14,272 bases of DNA from DATKFM01 sp035544395 (GTDB taxonomy: Bacteria; Pseudomonadota; Alphaproteobacteria; Dongiales; Dongiaceae), in NCBI GenBank assembly GCA_035544395.1, contig DATKFM010000193.1, positions 1-14,272 of the forward strand, read 5' to 3'. The position numbers and the translations under genes are program-made. Of the stretch, positions 1 to 5,833 are shown piece by piece (position 1 is the first letter of the stretch; each line of letters opens with the position of its first letter). The notes under the pieces were generated by a model. The model was not told the DNA's origin. It saw nothing but the letters and a program-made list of their open reading frames with translations, and searched no databases.

Positions 1-342
1 CGGCACGGCGAAGATCAGCGCATAGGCATCGGCCAGCGGCAGCTCGACGAAGGCGTAGAACACCAGCACCATGTCGATCGCCAGCAGGATCGAGCGCAGC
101 CCCACCAGCCAGGGATGGCGCGGCTTAAGCTTGTGCAGACCACCCTCGTGCCGGATCAGCAATGCGACGGGGATCAGCGTGAACAGGTTGGAGACGAAGA
201 TGATCTGAAACACCGAATAGCGCTCGGTCAGCCATTTGACCCCCGCATCGGCGCAGGAGAATATTGAGAACGCGATCAGCGCGAAGGCAATCCCGCGCGC
301 GATGTGATCGCCTGCTGTCCGATGGGCTGCTGAAGCGGTGAT
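1..342 (-). CDS. DMT/EamA-family transporter, N-terminal part (truncated by window edge)
   Basis: Reading the minus strand from 342 down to 1 gives 114 codons with no stop. The product is a hydrophobic protein with segments at about residues 17-35, 44-64 and 78-96 and a fourth beginning near 104. The stretch ELPLADAYALIFAVP near residues 100-114 is typical of drug/metabolite transporters of the EamA (DUF6) family, inner-membrane carriers for metabolites or amino-acid derivatives; the substrate cannot be read here. The family is about 280-310 residues long, so roughly the last 60% lies outside the window. The frame is open upstream to a TAA near 448-450 but contains no ATG, GTG or TTG before the first membrane helix. 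The best start is an ATC at 340-342, placed 7 nt after a GGGAG Shine-Dalgarno-like sequence. The gene is divergent from the marR cassette. Family call is fairly sure; the start is uncertain. Confidence 0.72.
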   Translation of the reverse strand, partial: MTASAAHRTAGDHIARGIAFALIAFSIFSCADAGVKWLTERYSVFQIIFVSNLFTLIPVALLIRHEGGLHKLKPRHPWLVGLRSILLAIDMVLVFYAFVELPLADAYALIFAVP

Positions 343-349
343 GGGGAGT

Positions 350-354
350 CTCCC
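350..354 (-). promoter_or_regulatory. Shine-Dalgarno-like GGGAG pointing to an ATC start
   Basis: On the minus strand GGGAG occupies 354-350, followed by 7 nt and then the ATC codon at 342-340 that opens the transporter-like reading frame. This is the only well-spaced ribosome binding site seen in front of that frame. The spacing fits initiation at a codon that is ATG in most genes. That is an inference. Confidence 0.4.
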
Positions 355-518
355 GGAATTTCTGAGCGGCGCGCATATAATCAGGTGCGCAAGGTGCGGT
401 AAAGCGCGACGGGCCGGACGGCCTAACCATCCTCCAAGAAAAATCCCTTAAATCCCCAGAGTTAGCCTGCGCCGCCGCGTGCGACAATCTTGCGCAGCGC
501 CTTGATTCCGCCGCCCGG

Positions 519-543
519 TTATCATAAGTTACCTTATCATAAG
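519..543. promoter_or_regulatory. Putative MarR operator: two copies of TTATCATAAG
   Basis: TTATCATAAG occurs at 519-528 and again at 534-543, so the copies are 15 bp apart in register. Each contains the perfect palindrome TTAT-C-ATAA. Between them ATAAG (524-528) and CTTAT (533-537) form another inverted repeat centred near 530.5. MarR dimers bind palindromes that overlap their own promoters, and this site ends 19 bp before the marR start, so autorepression of the efflux operon is the natural reading. It could also affect the divergent transporter gene. Sequence structure is seen directly; the bound protein is inferred. Confidence 0.55.
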
Positions 544-556
544 CAACATATACGAT
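529..556 (+). promoter_or_regulatory. Possible promoter of the marR-emrAB operon
   Basis: TTACCT (529-534) and TACGAT (551-556) are separated by 16 bp and resemble -35 and -10 boxes. Transcription would then begin about 6-7 bp downstream, at or next to the marR ATG at 563. No Shine-Dalgarno sequence precedes that ATG, so the mRNA may be leaderless or nearly so. The -35 box lies inside the duplicated palindrome, which would let a bound repressor block polymerase. The hexamer matches are only partial. Confidence 0.3.
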
Positions 557-562
557 ATTGCC

Positions 563-1078
563 ATGAGCGGCCGCAATCCCGAACGCAGCCTGGGTTTTCT
601 CCTGCATGACGTTTCGCGACTGCTGCGCAAGCGGTTCGACCGGCGCGCGCGGACCATCGGCCTGACCCGCGCCCAATGGTCGGTGCTGGCCCATCTGTCG
701 CGCAACGAGGGCATCAACCAGGCGGCGCTGGCCGATATCCTGGAGATCGAGCCGATCACCCTGGTGCATCAGCTCGACAAGCTGGAGGCCGCCGCCTGGA
801 TCGAGCGGCGGCTGGATGCGGCCGATCGCCGCGTACGGCTGCTGTTCATCACCGCCACCGGCCGGAAGTTCCTGGAGAAGATGCAGGTGCTGGGCGCCGC
901 CACACGGGCCGAGGCGCTCGCCGGCGTTTCATCAGCGGAACATGACGCGCTGATCGACAGTTTAATCAAGATCAAGGCCAACCTGTCGGAGCGGGAAACC
1001 GCCAGCCAGACTGGTGAAATCGAAAACCATGAATCAGCGCGGGGGCGGATGCGCCGCCCGCGCCGGGCCGCCCGCTAG
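563..1078 (+). CDS. MarR-family transcriptional regulator of the efflux operon
   Basis: The 171-residue product is a winged-helix DNA-binding repressor of the MarR/EmrR type. An N-terminal dimerisation helix (about 8-32) leads to the LTRAQWSVLAHL helix (34-45). The helix-turn-helix follows (about 51-78, INQAALADILEIEPITLVHQ), then the wing (about 82-98, DAADRRVRLLFIT), which carries the conserved D-x-R-x-R-like basic pattern. A C-terminal helix returns to the dimer interface. The last 12 residues (160-171) are unusually basic and look like an appended tail. The family normally represses an adjacent pump operon and lets go of DNA when it binds a phenolic or lipophilic ligand. The gene is first in a three-gene plus-strand operon, 18 bp before the membrane fusion protein, with a palindromic operator candidate just upstream. 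The inducing ligand is unknown. Confidence 0.93.
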   Translation: MSGRNPERSLGFLLHDVSRLLRKRFDRRARTIGLTRAQWSVLAHLSRNEGINQAALADILEIEPITLVHQLDKLEAAAWIERRLDAADRRVRLLFITATGRKFLEKMQVLGAATRAEALAGVSSAEHDALIDSLIKIKANLSERETASQTGEIENHESARGRMRRPRRAAR

Positions 1079-1096
1079 CGGCAATCAGGTGCAAGC

Positions 1097-2239
1097 ATGA
1101 ACGCAATATCAAAGGCAACGGACATGGCCGCCCCGGCCGTCTCCGAACCTACGCCGGCGGTGAGCCCGCCGCCGCGCCGTCCCCTGATGCGCCGGCTGCG
1201 GCCGCTGCTGCTGATCCTCGGGCCGCTCGCGCTGCTGATCGGCGGCGGCTATTTCTACATCACGGGCGCGCGCTACGTTTCGACCGACAACGCCTATGTG
1301 AAGGCCGACATCGCCGCCATCAGCGCCGAGATCTCCGGCAAGGTGGAGGCTGTCGCCGTCGCCGACAATGACCATGTCGCGGCCGGGCAGCTCTTGTTCC
1401 AGGTCGACCCGCAGCCCTTCCGCCTGGCGCTGGCGCAGGCCGAGGCGCAGCTCAAGACCACCCGCGACGGCATCCTGGCCAAGGAGGCCAGTTATCGCCA
1501 GAAGCAGTCCGAGATCGTGATGGCGCAGGAGAACATCGCTTTCTACGAGCAGGAGCTCGGCATCTACGAGAAGATGGCGAAGAGCCAGATCGCCGCGCAG
1601 ACCCAGCTCGACGAGGCGCGCCACAACCTGACCACGTCGCGGCAGGAACTGCCGGCGCTGGAACAGGAGCTGGCCGCCATTCTCGCCGAGCTGGGCGGCC
1701 AGGCCGATGCGCCGCCGGAGCAGCATGCGCGCTATCTCGCCGCCCAGGCGGCGCGGGACCAGGCGGCGCTGGACCTGCAGCGCACGGAGATCCATGCGCC
1801 CGCCAACGGCATCATCACCAACCTGACCTTGCGGCCCGGCGACTACATCAAGACCGGCACGCCGATCTTCAGCCTGGTGGAGACCGACCATCTTTGGGTC
1901 GAGGCGAACTTCAAGGAAACCGACCTGACCCATGTGCGCCCGGGGCAGACGGCGTCGGTTGAGATCGACACCTATCCCGGCACGACCTGGACCACGACGG
2001 TCGGCAGCATCAGCGCCGCGACGGGCGCCGAGTTCGCCCTGCTGCCGCCGCAGAACTCCAGCGGCAACTGGGTGAAGGTGGTACAGCGGATTCCCGTGCG
2101 GCTGGAGATCGCCGACCGGCCCGGCCAGCCGCCGCTGCGCGCGGGCATGAGCGCGGTCATCGAGATCGACACCGGCTATCACCGCATCCTGCCCAGCCCG
2201 ATCAGCTCGGCCCTGGCCTGGATGGGAGTCGACCAATGA
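1097..2239 (+). CDS. emrA: EmrA-type HlyD-family efflux membrane fusion protein
   Basis: This 380-residue protein is the periplasmic adaptor of a tripartite drug exporter. It links the inner-membrane pump encoded next to an outer-membrane channel not found in the window. Residues 1-35 are a proline- and arginine-rich cytoplasmic tail, and one transmembrane helix spans about 36-56. The EmrA hallmark TDNAYVKADI (63-72) follows. The first half of the lipoyl/barrel-sandwich domain is at about 75-108, a long alpha-helical hairpin at about 110-225 (Q/E/A-rich, with a short break near 200), the second lipoyl half at about 228-262 (IHAPANGIITNLTLRPGDYI), and a beta-barrel domain with NFKETDL (271-277) and NWVKVVQRIPVRLEI (324-338). 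All are typical of EmrA. The stop overlaps the next start by 4 bp (ATGA at 2236-2239), implying translational coupling. Length is normal. Confidence 0.93.
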   Translation: MNAISKATDMAAPAVSEPTPAVSPPPRRPLMRRLRPLLLILGPLALLIGGGYFYITGARYVSTDNAYVKADIAAISAEISGKVEAVAVADNDHVAAGQLLFQVDPQPFRLALAQAEAQLKTTRDGILAKEASYRQKQSEIVMAQENIAFYEQELGIYEKMAKSQIAAQTQLDEARHNLTTSRQELPALEQELAAILAELGGQADAPPEQHARYLAAQAARDQAALDLQRTEIHAPANGIITNLTLRPGDYIKTGTPIFSLVETDHLWVEANFKETDLTHVRPGQTASVEIDTYPGTTWTTTVGSISAATGAEFALLPPQNSSGNWVKVVQRIPVRLEIADRPGQPPLRAGMSAVIEIDTGYHRILPSPISSALAWMGVDQ

Positions 2240-3801
2240 CAAACGCCGCCGCGGGTGCCGCCCAGGCGGTCCCTGGAGCGGCGCCCGCCCACCGCGGCAT
2301 GATCGTCGTCTCCATCATGCTGGCGACAATCATGCAGGCGCTGGACACCACCATCGCCAATGTCGCGCTGCCGCACATGCAGGGCAGCCTGTCGGCCACC
2401 CAGGAACAGATCAGCTGGGTGCTGACCTCCTACATCGTCGCCGCCGCCATCATGACGCCGCCGACCGGATTTCTCGCGGCGCGCTTCGGCCGCAAGCGCC
2501 TGTTTCTGTTCGCCGTCGCCGGCTTCACCCTGGCGTCGCTGCTCTGCGGCCTGGCGCAGACCCTGCCGCAGATGGTCGCCTTTCGCTTGCTGCAAGGCGT
2601 ATTCGGCGCCGCCCTGGTGCCGCTGTCCCAGGCGGTGCTGCTGGACACCTATCCCCGGGAGCAGCATGGCTCGGCCATGGCGCTCTGGGGCGTCGGCGTG
2701 ATGGTCGGTCCGATCCTGGGCCCGACGCTGGGCGGCTATCTCACGGAATACTACGATTGGCGCTGGGTGTTCCTGATCAACCTGCCCTTCGGCCTGATGG
2801 CCTTCTTCGGCATCCTCGGCTTCGTGCCGGAGACCAAGCGCGACGCCGGCCGCGGCTTCGACTTCTTCGGCTTTGCCATGCTGAGCCTGGGCATCGGCGC
2901 GCTGCAATTGATGCTGGATCGCGGCGAGGTGCAGGGCTGGTTCGGATCCACCGAGATCATTCTCGAGGCGTGCCTCGCCGGCCTCGGCATCTACCTGTTC
3001 CTGGTGCAGATGCTGACCGCGGAGCGGCCCTTCCTGGAGCCGCGCCTGTTCAAGGACCGCAACCTGGTGGTCGGGCTGCTGTTCATCTTCGTCATCGGCA
3101 TCATCCTGCTGGCGACGCTGGCGCTGATGCCGCCGTTCCTCCAGGGGCTGATGGGCTATCCCGTGATCACCACGGGCATGGTGCTGGCGCCGCGGGGCAT
3201 CGGCACCATGATCGCCATGATCGTGGTCGGACGAATCGTCGGCCGGGTGGATGCGCGGGTGCTGATCTTCGCCGGCCTGGCATTGACCGCTCTCTCGCTT
3301 TGGGAGATGGCGGAATTCACGACCGATGTCAGCCAGTGGGCGATTATCCGCACAGGCGTCGTCCAGGGGCTGGGGCTGGGCCTGATCTTCGTGCCGCTGA
3401 GCGCGCTGACCTTCGCCACGCTGGCGCCGGAGCTGCGCACGGAGGCGACCGGCCTGTTCAGCCTCATGCGCAATCTCGGCAGCAGCATCGGCGTCTCCAT
3501 CGTCACCGCGTTGCTGTCGCAATTCACCCAGATCAATCACGCGCAGATCGGCGAGCATATCTCGCCGTTCAATCCCATGATGGCGCCCAGCCTTTTGCCG
3601 CCATTCCTAGACCCGTCGACGCCGCAGGGGATCGCCGCCTTGAACGCCATGGTCACACAGCAGGCGGCCACCATCGCCTATCTCAACGACTTCCGGCTGA
3701 TGATGTATGTGGTGCTGGCGGCGCTGCCGATGCTGCTGCTGCTGCGCCGCCCCGTGCGCGCGACTGCCGCGCCGGCCGCTGCCGTGGCGGTCGCCGACTA
3801 A
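2236..3801 (+). CDS. emrB: EmrB-type DHA2 family MFS multidrug efflux pump
   Basis: The 521-residue product is a 14-helix proton-driven drug:H+ antiporter of the inner membrane. Motif D1 reads ALDTTIANVALP (35-46), with the acidic residue of the first helix. Motif A is GFLAARFGRKRL (78-89), the motif B arginine is in FRLLQGVFGA (116-125), and motif C is GVGVMVGPILGPTLGG (152-167), the antiporter signature. The LDRGEVQGWFGSTEI segment (about 227-241) marks the EmrB/DHA2 subgroup. The cytoplasmic start and the alanine-rich end are variable regions. Start overlap with the emrA stop (ATGA) implies coupled synthesis of pump and adaptor. The likely role is export of lipophilic or phenolic toxicants through an outer-membrane factor. 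The exact substrate cannot be read from sequence. It ends 13 bp from a convergent gene. Confidence 0.93.
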   Translation: MTNAAAGAAQAVPGAAPAHRGMIVVSIMLATIMQALDTTIANVALPHMQGSLSATQEQISWVLTSYIVAAAIMTPPTGFLAARFGRKRLFLFAVAGFTLASLLCGLAQTLPQMVAFRLLQGVFGAALVPLSQAVLLDTYPREQHGSAMALWGVGVMVGPILGPTLGGYLTEYYDWRWVFLINLPFGLMAFFGILGFVPETKRDAGRGFDFFGFAMLSLGIGALQLMLDRGEVQGWFGSTEIILEACLAGLGIYLFLVQMLTAERPFLEPRLFKDRNLVVGLLFIFVIGIILLATLALMPPFLQGLMGYPVITTGMVLAPRGIGTMIAMIVVGRIVGRVDARVLIFAGLALTALSLWEMAEFTTDVSQWAIIRTGVVQGLGLGLIFVPLSALTFATLAPELRTEATGLFSLMRNLGSSIGVSIVTALLSQFTQINHAQIGEHISPFNPMMAPSLLPPFLDPSTPQGIAALNAMVTQQAATIAYLNDFRLMMYVVLAALPMLLLLRRPVRATAAPAAAVAVAD

Positions 3802-3814
3802 CAAGCGGGGCCGG

Positions 3815-4615
3815 CTAGTCCGGCATCCGCCGGCTGGTCAGCGCGGCGCCGCCGTCGACCACCAGCACCGTACCCGTGACATAGTCGCCGGCGGGCGAGC
3901 AGAGATAGGCCACTGCCAGCGCCACTTCCCGCGGCGTTCCCAGCCGCGGCACCGGCAGGCCAGCCACGTCGCGGCCGGAATCTTCCTCGGCATATTGGCG
4001 GATGCCCTCGGTATCGATGGTGCCTGGCCCCACGGCGTTGACCAGGATGCCCGCGCGCGCCCATTCCATCGCCAGTGTCTTGGTCAGATTGACCACGGCG
4101 GCGCGGGCGGCGGCGGCATGGGCGAAGCGCGGCGCGCCCTCGATGTCGGAGAAGACGATATTGATGATCCGCCCGCCGCGGCTGGCGGCGATGGCACGCT
4201 CGGCGAAGGCGCGGCACATCTGCCAGGTGCCCTGGAGATTGAGATCGGTCACCGCGCGGAAGCCGTTGGCGGAGATATCCAGCGCCGTCGCCGCGAACTG
4301 CCCGCCGGCATTGTTGACCAGGAAATCCGGCAGGCCGCGGTCGCGCGCCACGTCGTCGAACAGCGATTCAACCTGCGCCTCGTCGCGGATATTGACCGGA
4401 TGCCACGCGGCGTCGGCGCCAAGCTTGCGCAGTTCATCCGCCGCCGCCTGCAGCTTCGCTTCCGTGCGCGCGGCAATCGTGACGCGGGCGCCGAGCGTGG
4501 CGAATTCCCGGGCGATGGCGAAGCCGATGCCGGTACCGCCGCCGGTGACCAGCAGATGCTTGCCGGCAAACAGGCCAGGCGCGAAGACCGGCGAGCTGCT
4601 GTCCCTTGCCGTCAT
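3815..4615 (-). CDS. SDR-family oxidoreductase, enoyl/dienoyl-CoA-reductase-like
   Basis: The 266-residue protein is a short-chain dehydrogenase/reductase with a Rossmann fold. Seen directly: the nucleotide-binding TGGGTGIG (24-31), AARTEAKL after strand 2 (consistent with NADPH preference), NNAGG (101-105), IINIVFS (150-156), the active-site lysine in NLTKTLAMEWA (K179), and VNAVGPGTIDTEG (192-204). The classical YxxxK tyrosine would sit at residue 175, where this protein has valine (AAVVNLTK), and no tyrosine lies in the 155-175 region. Such a layout is known among SDRs resembling peroxisomal trans-2-enoyl-CoA reductase, mitochondrial 2,4-dienoyl-CoA reductase and citronellol-pathway enzymes, which use other residues or surroundings. 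An acyl-CoA or terpenoid-type substrate is possible but not shown. The gene is last in the minus-strand run, 12 bp after the MFS gene, and is convergent with emrB. Confidence 0.85.
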   Translation of the reverse strand: MTARDSSSPVFAPGLFAGKHLLVTGGGTGIGFAIAREFATLGARVTIAARTEAKLQAAADELRKLGADAAWHPVNIRDEAQVESLFDDVARDRGLPDFLVNNAGGQFAATALDISANGFRAVTDLNLQGTWQMCRAFAERAIAASRGGRIINIVFSDIEGAPRFAHAAAARAAVVNLTKTLAMEWARAGILVNAVGPGTIDTEGIRQYAEEDSGRDVAGLPVPRLGTPREVALAVAYLCSPAGDYVTGTVLVVDGGAALTSRRMPD

Positions 4616-4627
4616 GTCACGTTCCGT

Positions 4628-5824
4628 TCACTCAGCGATCGCTTCCGTGCCGCGACGGCGCGCAAAGGGGAGCAGCGCCACGAGGCCCAGTCCAGTCACC
4701 GCCGCGGCGATCCAGAACATGGCCGGCGAGCCCCAGGCATCCCAGATTTCCCCACCGACCAGCGTCCCCAAGAGGGCAATGCCGGACACCAGATGAAATA
4801 TGCCGAAGGCGGTGCCGCGCAGATTGCGCGGGGCCATGTCCGCCACCAGCGTCGCCAACACGCCCTGGGTCAGCGCCAGATGCAGGCCGACCAGCGCGGC
4901 GCCGAGGAAAGCCGCCCAGATCGCGCCTGCAAGGGCCAGCACGATATGACTTGCGGCAAGAGCAGCGAAGCCCGCGAACAGCAAGGGCCACCGGCCGATC
5001 CGATCCGACAGGCTGCCCACCGGCGCGGTCAGGAAGGTGGTCATCAGCGCCACGGCCGCCAGCAGCGCCGGCGCGAAGCCCTGGGACAATCCGAGCTCCT
5101 GCCCACGCAGCAGGAAAAAGGCTTCGGTGAACCGCGGCAACAGCAGGATGAGGAGAACGGCGATGAACCACCAGAAGCGGCCGCCCAAGCCTCGCAGTGC
5201 TTCCATCCGCAGGGGGAATTTGCCGGCATCCGGCGCGCGCGGCGCCGCTTCCTCTCGCACGCCAAAGCCGAGAACCGCAAGCGAGAGCACCGCCGGAATG
5301 CAGGCCACCCAGAACACGGCCTGCACATCGTTCAGCAACAGCCACATCAACGCCATGGCGACCAGCGGCCCCAGCAGAGATCCCGCTTCATCCAGCGCCT
5401 GGCGCAATCCAAAGGCCAGGCCCCGCACGGCCGAAGGCGTGACATCGGCCACGAGGGCGTCGCGCGGCGCGCCCCGAATCCCCTTGCCGAGCCTGTCGGC
5501 GAAGCGCGCGCCGAGGACCATGCCGGCATTGCCGGCGATGGGGAACAAGAACTTGCCGAGGCCACTGAGGCCATAGCCCAACAAGGCCAGTTCTTTCCGC
5601 CGGCCAACCCAGTCGCTGAGCACGCCGGAAAACAGCTTGCCAAAGGACGCTGTGCTTTCCGCCACGGCGTCGATCAGAGCCACCGTGGCCACGGTGACGC
5701 CAAGCTGCGTTGTGAGGAATCCCGGCAACAAGCCGGCGACAATCGAGGTGCTGAGATCGGTGAACAGGCTGACGATGCCCAGCAGCCAGACTGTGCGATG
5801 CAGGGCGCGGAGATTGCCGAACAT
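4628..5824 (-). CDS. Major facilitator superfamily transporter, 12 helices
   Basis: The 398-residue product is an inner-membrane MFS permease. The two halves each carry a motif A-like loop between helices 2 and 3: SDWVGRRKEL (70-79) and SLSDRIGRWP (271-280). A strongly conserved-looking ARFADRLGKGIRGAPRDALVAD (about 106-127) defines a subgroup often annotated simply as MFS transporter. Twelve hydrophobic segments fit the length, with a charged central loop near 188-212. Substrate and direction are unknown; efflux is a guess. The start at 5824 is 9 bp after the mutL stop, and no good ribosome binding site is visible, so translation may depend on coupling to mutL. It is followed 12 bp later by the SDR gene, suggesting the transporter and enzyme act on related compounds. 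That link is inferred from position only. Confidence 0.85.
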   Translation of the reverse strand: MFGNLRALHRTVWLLGIVSLFTDLSTSIVAGLLPGFLTTQLGVTVATVALIDAVAESTASFGKLFSGVLSDWVGRRKELALLGYGLSGLGKFLFPIAGNAGMVLGARFADRLGKGIRGAPRDALVADVTPSAVRGLAFGLRQALDEAGSLLGPLVAMALMWLLLNDVQAVFWVACIPAVLSLAVLGFGVREEAAPRAPDAGKFPLRMEALRGLGGRFWWFIAVLLILLLPRFTEAFFLLRGQELGLSQGFAPALLAAVALMTTFLTAPVGSLSDRIGRWPLLFAGFAALAASHIVLALAGAIWAAFLGAALVGLHLALTQGVLATLVADMAPRNLRGTAFGIFHLVSGIALLGTLVGGEIWDAWGSPAMFWIAAAVTGLGLVALLPFARRRGTEAIAE

Positions 5825-5833
5825 GGCGGCGAA

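Larger units (their letters stand above)
343..562. other. Divergent intergenic region between transporter gene and marR cassette
   Basis: This 220-bp stretch separates two divergently transcribed genes and must carry control signals for both. The right end (about 519-560) is strikingly AT-rich against a GC-rich background and holds the duplicated palindrome and probable marR promoter. For the minus-strand gene, a weak -10-like GATTAT/TATATG lies around 374-383, but I find no convincing -35 partner. No conserved RNA fold or small ORF stands out. A minus-strand open frame starting at an ATG at 377 overlaps the transporter gene in another phase and encodes arginine-rich nonsense. Confidence 0.5.

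Noticed and set aside
376..381. Exact TATAAT on the plus strand
   Set aside because: No -35 at the right distance (353-358 is CCGGAA), and it lies about 180 bp before marR; probably chance, though it overlaps a weak minus-strand -10.
125..769. Minus-strand frame with ATGs at 377 and 428 crossing the transporter gene and marR
   Set aside because: The product is arginine-rich nonsense, while the alternative frame gives membrane helices of a DMT transporter; it also overlaps marR antisense.
2179..3558. Minus-strand open frame opposite the EmrB pump
   Set aside because: Composition is Q/H/D/R-rich and domainless; the plus strand encodes a convincing pump.
3810..3834. GCCGGC inverted repeat at the emrB/SDR convergent junction as a bidirectional terminator
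   Set aside because: A 6-bp stem with a 13-nt loop, no T-run on either side, partly inside the SDR coding end; common by chance in GC-rich DNA.
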